The notes: generated from the sequence alone by a model not told the origin. Shown: positions 1 through 6,903, counted from the first letter of the stretch. The stretch: 10,733 nt of DNA from Fidelibacterota bacterium (GCA_016784265.1 JADHUZ010000017.1:1-10733); one strand, 5' to 3'. Translations and numbers: made by a program.

Positions 1-82
1 GCAAAGCGTTTAAAACGGGTAAAATTGCCATTGTCGCAAAAATAGCAATAGCGAGGATTTTTTCTGATTTTATGATTTTTAT
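1..82 (-). CDS. TRAP transporter small permease (DctQ-like), N-terminal fragment cut by window edge
   Basis: An open frame starts right at the end of the TatP gene and runs off the window. It reads roughly IKIIKSEKILAIAIF followed by ATMAILPVLNAL, a short basic/polar start leading into a hydrophobic helix. That is how DctQ small permeases of TRAP transporters begin. DctQ is an inner-membrane protein that pairs with the large permease DctM, and a position directly after a solute-binding gene is typical. No ATG, GTG, TTG or CTG lies in this frame between an in-frame TGA inside the TatP gene and an ATG at 31..29. That ATG would cut off half of the first membrane helix. The best candidate start is ATA at 82..80, overlapping the TatP stop as ATAA, with an AAGGG at 97..93 ten bases upstream. 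A sequencing error changing ATG to ATA is possible. The family call rests on 27 codons plus context. Confidence 0.55.
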   Translation of the reverse strand, partial: MKIIKSEKILAIAIFATMAILPVLNAL

Positions 83-1095
83 GGTTTGGTCGCCCTTAGC
101 GAATCAAGCATTGGTTCGAGCGCCATCACTTTGTCAAAAATCATCTCATCAACAAGCGTTCCTCGTAACAGCGGGTAAAATTTCCTGGCGGTTTGCTTCC
201 AACGCAAAATCATTTCTTCGTCTGCGCGCTGAATTTTTAGTCCATTTTCGAGCATCACGCTCATCGCCGCTTGCTCGTCTCTTTGCATTTCTATTGCAAA
301 ATTTGCGCCTTCTTCTTCCACTATTTTGAGTAATTTTTTATGATATTTTTTGGGGATTTCTTGCCACGCTTTTTCAGAAATAACCACCGCGCCAATCATT
401 GGCGACCATCTCACATCAAGCATATTGTTTGCAACCGCAAACCATTGTCCCGGCGCGGCGACAATTGCTGGAGCGGCAACTGACTCTATCATGCCTGTTT
501 GCAAGGACGGTAATATGTCAATTGCGGAAAGTGGCACGGGTTTGAATCCCGCTTTTTTCCAAATTCTAACAGAGTGTGCATCGCCCGCCCAAGTGAAAAT
601 TTTCGTTTTTTGCAAATCTTTCGGTGATAAGATTGGCGTTTTTGAAAACCAATACGCCCAACCGACATCTGCCCAAAACAAGACTTTTGCGCCGTTTTCG
701 CTCATTTTTTGTTCCAAGGTTGGTGCAATCTTCCCCCTAAGCCATTTCATTTCCTCGAAATTATCCACAAACATCGGTAAATTTAGTCCATAAACACCTT
801 TGTGAATGTAGCTCAATCCCTCGTTTGTTATCGCGGCGGCATGCAATCTGCCTATTCGCATTTTGCGAACCATATCGCTTTCATCACCAAAAACTCCGCC
901 CGCGTAAATCGTAATTTTCACTTTGTCTTTTGTGGCTTTCTCCCAGCGATGCTTGATGTTTTGCAAAACCAGATGCGGCGACGAACCTTCTGGCGCCAAT
1001 GTCGCTAATTTAATGTGAATCGCTTTTTTCTTTCTGCCGGCGCCCATCAGGACAAGCAAGCTGGCCATTAAAAGGAAAATTATCGTTTTTCTCAT
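79..1095 (-). CDS. TRAP transporter solute-binding protein, TatP/DctP family
   Basis: Periplasmic solute receptor of a TRAP transporter, which captures its ligand and hands it to the DctQ/DctM permease. The protein is 338 residues, normal for the family. Residues 1-20 form a basic-then-hydrophobic signal peptide, followed by a short RKKK stretch and the typical first strand (IKLATLAPEGS, 28-38). Other family features are GGVFGDE (66-72), the FWADVGWAYWFSK region (140-152), and a core KIFTWAGD (165-172) with PVPLSAIDILPSLQTGMIES (186-205) and APGQW (214-218). The W-x-GD, LQTG-MI and QW pattern resembles TatP of Treponema (Tp0957) more than C4-dicarboxylate or sialate binders. The conserved binding Arg of those proteins is not at its usual place near 166-168. 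The gene lies 49 bases after tatT, its known partner, and the DctQ-like frame begins at its stop codon. The upstream Shine-Dalgarno is weak. The ligand is unknown. Confidence 0.85.
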   Translation of the reverse strand: MRKTIIFLLMASLLVLMGAGRKKKAIHIKLATLAPEGSSPHLVLQNIKHRWEKATKDKVKITIYAGGVFGDESDMVRKMRIGRLHAAAITNEGLSYIHKGVYGLNLPMFVDNFEEMKWLRGKIAPTLEQKMSENGAKVLFWADVGWAYWFSKTPILSPKDLQKTKIFTWAGDAHSVRIWKKAGFKPVPLSAIDILPSLQTGMIESVAAPAIVAAPGQWFAVANNMLDVRWSPMIGAVVISEKAWQEIPKKYHKKLLKIVEEEGANFAIEMQRDEQAAMSVMLENGLKIQRADEEMILRWKQTARKFYPLLRGTLVDEMIFDKVMALEPMLDSLRATKP

Positions 1096-1144
1096 GTGTC
1101 AAAAATTACCAATTTATCGAACATCAAAAAGAATAAAATATACG

Positions 1145-1918
1145 TTAGAAAAAAAGTTCATTTACGCGACTTAATAACCATCTTGCGCGTTTTTTGGAAA
1201 TTTTATCGGCAAGGCGATTTGCTGAGTTTTTTGGTGCTGGAACAGAAAGTGCTGCTTTTAGGAGATTCTCAAATTCTTTTCTATTTTGTTTTTGAACACA
1301 AATTGATTCTGCTTTTGTTACAAAAACCGATGCTCGTTTTCCGCCAGACAAACACAGCGCTTTTTCGTAATGCGCTTCGGCTTGTTCGAGAGAACCGCGA
1401 ATGATAGATGTGCGGCTGGCTTCGTAATTACACAACAATTCGTAAATTGCGCCGTCGTTCCAAGTTGAGTCAATCGCCAGCGCGTGATATGCCAAGCTGC
1501 CAACTTCGTCCATTTTTCCGATGGCACGAAAATCGTTTTTGGAAACACCAATATACAACCCAACGGCAACGGCGGTATAATATAATGATTCCTGGCTTTC
1601 GCCGTCTATTTCCAACGCCTTGTGTCCATAATCAAGTGCTTCCAAATAATTATCTCGCGCCCGGCGCATCATCATTCTGCATTTTTCAAGATCTTCTTCG
1701 CAGATAAATTCCGCTTCTTGGTGGATAAAGGCGTATGTGAATTGTGTTAGTGTTTTACAATATTTCATCTGCGCATCCGCGCTTTGCGGATTCTCGATCG
1801 CTGTTTTTTTGAGCGTTGCAAGCGCAACAGGACCATAAAAATAATTCACAACAAAGGGCTGAGTTGCGCACGAAAAAAAAAGTAGGCTCGTTGCAACAAT
1901 AATTCGTGCGGATTTCAT
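1145..1918 (-). CDS. TatT-type TPR-like lipoprotein of a TRAP (TPAT) transporter
   Basis: Probable periplasmic lipoprotein of 257 residues, partner of the TatP solute receptor. The N-terminus has a basic start, a hydrophobic run and LLFFSC, giving a candidate lipidated Cys17. The lipobox is atypical, with Phe at -3 and -2 and Ser at -1. The rest is helical and TPR-like: SADAQMKYCKTL (46-57), an ALDYGHKALEID helix pair, YYTAVAVGLYIG, and a GSLEQAEAHYEKALCL repeat. The C-terminus ARWLLSRVNELFF carries the AxWLL...ELF ending typical of TatT. In Treponema pallidum, TatT (Tp0956) forms a trimer with TPR-like folds and binds TatP (Tp0957); a similar role is inferred here. Its ATG shares the A of the TAA stop of the preceding gene (TAATG), which suggests translational coupling. 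Recognition rests on the C-terminal signature, size, lipoprotein start and TatP neighbour. Confidence 0.8.
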   Translation of the reverse strand: MKSARIIVATSLLFFSCATQPFVVNYFYGPVALATLKKTAIENPQSADAQMKYCKTLTQFTYAFIHQEAEFICEEDLEKCRMMMRRARDNYLEALDYGHKALEIDGESQESLYYTAVAVGLYIGVSKNDFRAIGKMDEVGSLAYHALAIDSTWNDGAIYELLCNYEASRTSIIRGSLEQAEAHYEKALCLSGGKRASVFVTKAESICVQKQNRKEFENLLKAALSVPAPKNSANRLADKISKKRARWLLSRVNELFF

Positions 1919-4872
1919 TATTTTATCAGAGAAATTTTTTGATGGATTTTTGCTGTTGATTCCATGTCTTGCATTGCAACAAAATAAACACCGCTTGGGA
2001 AATTATCGGAAGAAATTGTGCGAGTGTTTGTGCCGCGCGCCGAAAGTATCGTCTCCGAAAACATCTGTTTTCCGTTGATGTCATATATTAAAATCGACAC
2101 ATTCGTTGGTTTTGGCGCTCTCCACCGCAACGCAATTTCAGGATTAAATGGGTTTGGAAAAGCCGGCAGAAAAGCGAATTTTTCTGGCATTGTTTCTGTG
2201 GGCGTCGTGCCAGTTGTCGATGATGTCCATTGGATAGAAAAAAACGCGTTTTCTTCTATTTCGACAATTGCTTGATTAACCTCTTGCATGTTCCACTTCT
2301 CACCAATTCCAACATGTTCTAAAAATAAAATACCGTCAAATTCAATGGCGCCGGTATTTTCCCAAGATAAATTTATTGTTCCGCTTGCTTCAATCAAAAA
2401 TTGCCATTGCTGAGATTGCACATCTTTTCGAATATCCTGAGCCAATTTATCAGAAACCCCGTAACCTTCGCCCAAGAAGTATGTGTAAACACCTTCGCCA
2501 TCCGGCGATTTTGGAGGCTTGAAAAAGTCCCACCGTGTATCAAATTGATTGCTCGCGCGATCATCAACGCCAAAAGACAAAAGATTATCAGAAAGGTTTT
2601 GCTGTGTCGCAATAATTTGAATTCTCTTTTGCGGTTTGTCCTGTGCCGTTCTTTTGAATTTTGAGATTGTGTCACCGAATTTTATAGTCAAGCCTGCGCG
2701 CGTTGTGGCAATCCAATATCCACGCCAAGGATCAAACTGCGTTACCATTTCGTATTCTTCGTTGTATCCATAAACCACATTAACCAGCCAGCCAAGTTGT
2801 CCGCTCACCGCATCCGCCCAAGAATAGCAATCGCCGTTATCACATATTTCTGTGTCTTCGACAAGCATATTTTGTGTTGTTGGGCTCGAAATCATTTGCA
2901 ATCCCTCCTGGAGCAATATTTCGGACGTTTCCGATGGGTTTCCCACCAAATACTTTTCGACAGGTTCAACCGCGCCAATCCAATATCCGTTGCCTATCAA
3001 AAAAGTATCAGGCTTTTGATATTGCTCCCCTGCCCATTCATAAACAATTGAAGATGAAAAAACAGAGTCTGTATTGGAGCGTTTTAATTGAATTGGAAAC
3101 CCTGACAGAGTCCAGCCTGGAGAAAATTCAAGCGTGTCCATCTGGCAATAATAACCTATTCGTAGTTCGTTGCTTGTTGTTGTTTCCTGTGTGATTTCCC
3201 AATAAATCGTATCCGCAATCGCTGATATTGGCGCAAACTTTTTTGTTTCTTTGTTCATGAAATAAGACCTTAAATCTCCATATTCCAGGGTTTTTGTAAA
3301 CGATGGAACCAAGATAATCGGTCCGCTCATATCAGATATCACAGAAATATTCCATTTTTGAAAGTTTTCATGTGGTGCTATTGGCGAATACATATCCGTA
3401 GAAAACATGCTTCCAAGCGGATGGTTCCACTCTGGGTGCCGGGTGCCAAGCCAAAGATAATTAAATGGTGGTAGCGGTGGGTGTATTTCGTCTGCACCTT
3501 CATCGTATTCCATTGTTGCGAGCACCATTCCGCCCGCCCTAAAGCAACCAGATCCATCGAAATTCGTCAGATAGTCAATCGAGATTTGATAGTCCAAATA
3601 TTCGAGCGTGTTTACAGATGGTGATACCAAAAATACCGCGCCACCCTGCAAATCAGAAACCCAAAAACAATCAAGCCCGCTTGTATTTTTTGTGCTCGCA
3701 CCATAAACACGATCGCCGAATGATTCCGTGTCTTCTTGCGAAAAAATTTCCTGAGCTGCGCTTATGTTTTGATGATCATTTAAACATCCGCCATAAAACA
3801 TTGCGATTGCCGCCATGCTCGATGCTCCTATTACAATATCGCTTTTGCCATCACCGCTAATATCACTAAAAACCATTGCAGATTGACCGATCTGCGCTTC
3901 ATTTTCACCAACAATAATCGCATGACTTTCAGGTGTTCTCGATATTTGCTGATAATTGTCCCCGTCAATGATGTATAAAGAACCGTTGCCGTTTTCGCAC
4001 CCGATGATGATATCCGGAGTTTCTCCAAAAATAACATCTTTTGTAAACAGGATTTTTTCACCAACTTTATCCTGTTCGTTTCCTCCAACAATTATATGGT
4101 TTGCGTCTTCCGAGGAATAGATTCCAACGCTCTGAAAATTCTGAAAAATATACACACAGCCATCGTCTGTTGCTTCTATATTTGCGTACGCACTCGAAAA
4201 TAAAATGTCTGTAATTCCATTAAAATCAAAATCTGTAATTTCGATTTTTGACGGAAAGTGCTCTGATGAAGAACCGCCATAAATTTGGACTTCTGCGGTG
4301 TTTGTCCATACTGTGTCGCCGAGCGCGGAAAGAGCAAATTTGTACACAGAACCGCTATTGGTCGAACCGTCGTCAGCGTCTTCTGCGCCAATCCAAATCG
4401 CGCTACCGTCCACCGCGAGAGAGGATCCAAATCTATCTCCATTGTTATTTCCTACAAATTTTTGATGAGACTGTGTGGCGGCAGCACCTGAAGAAAATTC
4501 CGCAAAAAAAGAATAAACAACGCCATGTTTTCGTTCGGGAGCACCAACAAAAAAGGTCTGTTCTGTCTCTGAATATTCAAGAGTTTCGCCAAATCTATCG
4601 CCTTCGGCATCACCAACAACAACACTAGTGGCATCTTGAATGTTCACGCTCAACTCAATCGGACCTGCAAACAAAAAAACCGCGCCCTTATCGTTCTCGA
4701 AGCCCGGAGCAGAAACAAAAACATCTGCATTTCCGTCACCAGTCCAATCCACCGCACAAATCACCTCGCCAAGTTCACTATCCGAATCACCGCCCGAGAT
4801 GACAGCTACAACTTCGTTCGAAAAAACGGTGGTTGCGCACAGGCAGACAAGAACAAAAAGTTGTGATTTCAT
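1918..4872 (-). CDS. Secreted FG-GAP/integrin-alpha-like beta-propeller protein with type IX secretion sorting domain
   Basis: Large exported protein (984 residues), probably surface-attached or released; its target is unknown. Residues 1-18 form a signal peptide (cleavage likely VFS/NEV). Seven FG-GAP-like repeats follow at about 32-70, 91-124, 145-180, 203-245, 268-304, 327-362 and 384-418. Each has an (R)FG-like start, an I/VGA-like strand and a GxVYxF-type end. Repeats 1, 4 and 6 carry calcium-loop patterns (DWTGDGNAD, DFDFNGITD, DISGDGKSD). Seven repeats predict a complete seven-bladed propeller. Residues 420-585 are unassigned. Two related modules follow, GWTLSGFP to GNGYWIGA (586-634) and LQMISSPT to WRGYWIATT (658-724). 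The C-terminus has FPNPFNP (905-911), YDINGK, PSGVYFV and a final KISLIK, the type A sorting domain that T9SS cleaves. The start is 2 bases after dnaA, with no clear Shine-Dalgarno. It could be an adhesin or ligand-capture protein serving the TRAP system downstream. Confidence 0.85.
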   Translation of the reverse strand: MKSQLFVLVCLCATTVFSNEVVAVISGGDSDSELGEVICAVDWTGDGNADVFVSAPGFENDKGAVFLFAGPIELSVNIQDATSVVVGDAEGDRFGETLEYSETEQTFFVGAPERKHGVVYSFFAEFSSGAAATQSHQKFVGNNNGDRFGSSLAVDGSAIWIGAEDADDGSTNSGSVYKFALSALGDTVWTNTAEVQIYGGSSSEHFPSKIEITDFDFNGITDILFSSAYANIEATDDGCVYIFQNFQSVGIYSSEDANHIIVGGNEQDKVGEKILFTKDVIFGETPDIIIGCENGNGSLYIIDGDNYQQISRTPESHAIIVGENEAQIGQSAMVFSDISGDGKSDIVIGASSMAAIAMFYGGCLNDHQNISAAQEIFSQEDTESFGDRVYGASTKNTSGLDCFWVSDLQGGAVFLVSPSVNTLEYLDYQISIDYLTNFDGSGCFRAGGMVLATMEYDEGADEIHPPLPPFNYLWLGTRHPEWNHPLGSMFSTDMYSPIAPHENFQKWNISVISDMSGPIILVPSFTKTLEYGDLRSYFMNKETKKFAPISAIADTIYWEITQETTTSNELRIGYYCQMDTLEFSPGWTLSGFPIQLKRSNTDSVFSSSIVYEWAGEQYQKPDTFLIGNGYWIGAVEPVEKYLVGNPSETSEILLQEGLQMISSPTTQNMLVEDTEICDNGDCYSWADAVSGQLGWLVNVVYGYNEEYEMVTQFDPWRGYWIATTRAGLTIKFGDTISKFKRTAQDKPQKRIQIIATQQNLSDNLLSFGVDDRASNQFDTRWDFFKPPKSPDGEGVYTYFLGEGYGVSDKLAQDIRKDVQSQQWQFLIEASGTINLSWENTGAIEFDGILFLEHVGIGEKWNMQEVNQAIVEIEENAFFSIQWTSSTTGTTPTETMPEKFAFLPAFPNPFNPEIALRWRAPKPTNVSILIYDINGKQMFSETILSARGTNTRTISSDNFPSGVYFVAMQDMESTAKIHQKISLIK

Positions 4873-4874
4873 TT

Positions 4875-6227
4875 TTAAATTGCCAATTTGCTTGTTATGT
4901 TTTCTACGGCAGTTTTAACTACACCATCACTCTTCGTTAATGAACCTATCTGTTTGCAGGCGTGAATAATTGTGCTATGATCTCTTCCGCCAAAATGCAA
5001 CCCGATGGTTTTTAGGCTACATTCGGTCATTTCTCGCGATAAATACATCGCAATTTGCCGCGCAAGAGCAAGTTCTTTTCGCCTGCCTTTTCCGATGATT
5101 TGATCCGTATTGAAACCAAATTTTGCCGCTGTTGTTTCTTGAATTGATTCTATCGAGATTTTTTGCGATTGTCCACCCGGTGAAATTTTCACAATCTCAC
5201 GCTTAGCAAGATCTAAGGTGATCTCCTCTTCGTATAAAAGCGATCTTGCAAGGAGACGAACAATCGCGCCAAACAATTCCCTGACATTTGTTTGAATTTT
5301 TGTCGCAATATATTCAAGAACTTCGTAGGGTATATCGAGAGCGTCTTGATTCGCTTTTTGCTGCAAAATGGCTATTCTTGTTTCAAAATCCGGCGGCTGG
5401 ATATCGACAACCAAACCCGATTGAAACCTTGACAACAAGCGCTCTTCTATTCCCAAAATATCTTTTGGCGCTCTATCCGAAGAAAGGACTATCTGTTTTC
5501 CTTTTTGCAGTAGTTCGTTAAATGTGTGGAAAAATTGCTCCTGCGTGCCCTCTTTTTTCTGAAAAAATTGAACATCGTCAACGAGAAGCACATCCACATT
5601 TCGATAGATGGTGCTAAATTGCGTTGTGGTTTTGTTTGATATGGAGTTGATAAAATCTCGAAAGAATTTTTCGCTTGTAATATAGCAAACCTTTGTGCGC
5701 GGATTCTGGTCAACGGCTTGGTTTCCAATAGACTGCAGAAGATGTGTTTTGCCAAGCCCCGTCATGCCATAGACAAAAAGCGGATTAAATCGCGTGCCGT
5801 TTTGATTTGTTACAAATGTCCACGCGGCAGTTTTTGCAAATTGGTTTCCAGAACCTTCAACAAAATTATCAAATGTAAATTCATCTTGGAGCATTTTTCG
5901 TTTGTGTGGTTGTTTTCGCGCGATTGCAACTGTTTCGTTTTTAATCTCTTTTACAACAAGATAAAATGTTTTAATCTCAGGCTCAACGTCTTTTAGTGCA
6001 CCCTGAACGGCTGGGCGAATATTCTTTTCCCAATAGTCAACGTGAAATTTGTGCGGAGCAACAAGGGTTATGCTTCCTGCGCCCATTCCAACAACCCCGA
6101 CTGGCTCAATCCAGGTTGAAAAAGCGCGTGCACCAACAATATCTTTTAATTTGTCGCGACAATTCGACCAAATCTTTTCCGCCTTGGCTTGCAAATCTGC
6201 TGGCCTTGCCACGCCAGGTAAACCCAT
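4875..6227 (-). CDS. dnaA: Chromosomal replication initiator protein DnaA
   Basis: Cytoplasmic AAA+ ATPase that binds DnaA boxes and melts the origin. From the chosen ATG the protein has 450 residues, usual for the family. Domain I (about 14-80) contains IWSNC and FSTWIEP, and linker domain II is short. The AAA+ core has Walker A GMTGLGKTH (154-162; GGVGLGKTH is more common), Walker B VLLVDD (213-218), sensor 1 SSDRAP (249-254), the ERLLSRF arginine-finger box (262-268) and sensor 2 VRELFGA (315-321). The DNA-binding domain IV ends with GGRDHSTIIHAC (413-424). The ATG at 6227 is preferred because GGAGG sits 8 bases upstream. The longer open frame would start at a GTG inside the second DnaA box and add 20 residues unlike DnaA. 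The next gene downstream is not dnaN but an FG-GAP secretory gene, 2 bases away. Confidence 0.97.
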   Translation of the reverse strand: MGLPGVARPADLQAKAEKIWSNCRDKLKDIVGARAFSTWIEPVGVVGMGAGSITLVAPHKFHVDYWEKNIRPAVQGALKDVEPEIKTFYLVVKEIKNETVAIARKQPHKRKMLQDEFTFDNFVEGSGNQFAKTAAWTFVTNQNGTRFNPLFVYGMTGLGKTHLLQSIGNQAVDQNPRTKVCYITSEKFFRDFINSISNKTTTQFSTIYRNVDVLLVDDVQFFQKKEGTQEQFFHTFNELLQKGKQIVLSSDRAPKDILGIEERLLSRFQSGLVVDIQPPDFETRIAILQQKANQDALDIPYEVLEYIATKIQTNVRELFGAIVRLLARSLLYEEEITLDLAKREIVKISPGGQSQKISIESIQETTAAKFGFNTDQIIGKGRRKELALARQIAMYLSREMTECSLKTIGLHFGGRDHSTIIHACKQIGSLTKSDGVVKTAVENITSKLAI

Positions 6228-6235
6228 ATAAAAAT

Positions 6236-6240
6236 CCTCC
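6236..6240 (-). promoter_or_regulatory. Shine-Dalgarno of dnaA
   Basis: GGAGG on the minus strand, 8 bases before the ATG at 6227. It decides the dnaA start in favour of the 450-residue form over the GTG at 6287. Confidence 0.85.
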
Positions 6241-6268
6241 AAAACAAACCCACTTTTTACACCTGTGA

Positions 6269-6277
6269 TTATCCACA
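6269..6277 (+). promoter_or_regulatory. DnaA box, perfect consensus (TTATCCACA)
   Basis: The nine bases TTATCCACA match the strongest DnaA-binding consensus exactly. The site lies about 40 bases upstream of the dnaA ATG, so it may serve both origin activation and autorepression of dnaA. Confidence 0.85.
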
Positions 6278-6279
6278 AG

Positions 6280-6288
6280 TTGTCCACA
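6280..6288 (+). promoter_or_regulatory. DnaA box, one mismatch (TTGTCCACA)
   Basis: TTGTCCACA differs from the consensus by one base. It begins 11 bases after the start of the perfect box, in the same orientation, which places the two sites on about the same face of the helix and would favour cooperative DnaA binding. Confidence 0.75.
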
Positions 6289-6340
6289 GTGTGTTTTTTG
6301 CATACTTTCGTGTGCTGTAATTTTTGACAATCTTTTTTTG

Positions 6341-6420
6341 TTTACAACAAGTTTTTATTCTTTTTTTTAAAAAATATTTACTTTGGTTTTATTTGTAAAA
6401 ATAACGAAATTACGGGTCTC
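6341..6420. other. AT-rich candidate DNA unwinding element
   Basis: The stretch is dominated by T and A runs, including an eight-T run into an A run at 6361-6374, and sits on the rpmH side of the DnaA boxes. Low helix stability here fits the duplex unwinding element of an origin. A clear DnaA-trio array was not found; TAGTAATATTAG at 6428-6439 is only suggestive and overlaps the rpmH ribosome-binding site. The promoter for the rpmH operon probably also lies in this spacer, but no convincing -35/-10 pair could be assigned. Confidence 0.45.
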
Positions 6421-6437
6421 GTTTTTTTAGTAATATT

Positions 6438-6444
6438 AGGAGGT
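6438..6444 (+). promoter_or_regulatory. Shine-Dalgarno of rpmH
   Basis: AGGAGGT lies five bases before the rpmH ATG at 6450. It is a strong canonical site, showing that ribosomes of this organism use Shine-Dalgarno pairing, unlike many Bacteroidota genes. Confidence 0.85.
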
Positions 6445-6449
6445 ACAGA

Positions 6450-6584
6450 ATGAAACAAACATTTCAACCGAGCAATCGCAAAAGATCAAACAAGCACGGT
6501 TTTCGCAAGAGAATGAGCACGAAAAACGGAAGAGCCGTTTTGAGCCGCAGAAGAAAGAGGGGCAGAAAAAGGCTTAGCGCTTGA
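6450..6584 (+). CDS. rpmH: 50S ribosomal protein L34
   Basis: Very basic 44-residue protein of the large ribosomal subunit. It begins [20 protein letters not shown] and continues [15 protein letters not shown] to a lysine/arginine-rich end, matching L34 along its full length (TxQPSxRKRxxxHGFRxRM, then GRxVLxxRRxKGR). It is the first gene of the rightward cluster, has a strong Shine-Dalgarno and the only ATG start in that cluster. Its stop is one base before the rnpA start. Confidence 0.97.
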   Translation: MKQTFQPSNRKRSNKHGFRKRMSTKNGRAVLSRRRKRGRKRLSA

Positions 6585-6585
6585 T

Positions 6586-6903
6586 TTGCGCATATCTCGT
6601 TTTTTTCGATTGTCGGGCAGACAAATTAGTCGCGTATTGCAAAAGGGCACTATCCAGAGGGGCGATTGCCTGATGATGCACGTGCTTTCAGATTTGCCGT
6701 GCGGCGGTGCTATTCTTGTTCCAAATAAAATTGGGAACGCCGTCAAGCGCAATCGTTGCAAGCGCAGTATTCGCGCCGCCATAAACGAAAATTCTTCGAA
6801 TATGCCAAAAGACAAACAAATTGTTTTCCGTCCACAAAATCATATTCGAGAATTTAATTTTCACATTTTTGCAAGAGACATTGATTCGTTTTTCTCCAAA
6901 TAA
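6586..6903 (+). CDS. rnpA: Ribonuclease P protein component
   Basis: Basic protein subunit of RNase P, which works with the catalytic RNA to remove 5' leaders from tRNA precursors. The frame gives 105 residues from a TTG start, close to the family's usual size. It starts LRISRFFRLSGR and carries GNAVKRNRCKRSIRAAI (50-66), the RNR signature of the RNA-binding helix. The TTG start is placed by the family's typical RLxxxxxIxxVLxxG beginning and by the one-base gap after rpmH; no ATG is available before residue 30. The ribosome-binding site is weak (AAAGG within the rpmH end), so coupling to rpmH translation is likely. Its last 23 bases overlap yidD. Confidence 0.95.
   Translation: MRISRFFRLSGRQISRVLQKGTIQRGDCLMMHVLSDLPCGGAILVPNKIGNAVKRNRCKRSIRAAINENSSNMPKDKQIVFRPQNHIREFNFHIFARDIDSFFSK

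Larger units (their letters stand above)
6228..6449. other. Putative chromosomal origin (oriC) between dnaA and rpmH
   Basis: This 222-base spacer between the divergent dnaA and rpmH genes has no coding sequence of its own once dnaA is started at 6227. It holds two same-direction DnaA boxes near the dnaA side (6269-6288), then an AT-rich tract; 6341-6400 has 8 G/C bases out of 60. This order of DnaA boxes followed by a possible unwinding element, next to dnaA and rpmH, is the classical bacterial origin layout. Gene orientation flips here, with both flanking runs pointing away, as expected where two replication forks start. Only two convincing boxes were seen, fewer than in many origins, so this could be part of a bipartite origin or mainly a dnaA autoregulation site. 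Confidence 0.65.

Noticed and set aside
761..769. Perfect DnaA box sequence TTATCCACA inside tatP
   Set aside because: It lies in a coding region (Val-Asp-Asn-Phe codons), is isolated, and has no AT-rich element or second box nearby. A chance match is likely, although a titration role cannot be excluded.
350..793. 147-codon open frame on the + strand opposite tatP
   Set aside because: It is antisense to a well-supported solute-binding protein, and its translation shows no family features or signal.
1096..1144. Terminator or hairpin between tatT and tatP
   Set aside because: Only a five-base AAATT/AATTT repeat with a three-base loop is visible, too weak for a terminator. The gap looks like a plain intra-operon spacer.
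6324..6329. TTGACA as the -35 box of the rpmH promoter
   Set aside because: No acceptable -10 hexamer lies 16 to 19 bases downstream, and the FCB promoter pattern may differ from the E. coli one.
6679..6684. CACGTG core in rnpA as a second parS
   Set aside because: Flanking bases do not match parS and do not extend the palindrome.
6821..6880. Upstream ATG start for yidD
   Set aside because: It would extend the protein 20 residues into rnpA with sequence unlike any YidD N-terminus. The TTG at 6881 fits the family length.
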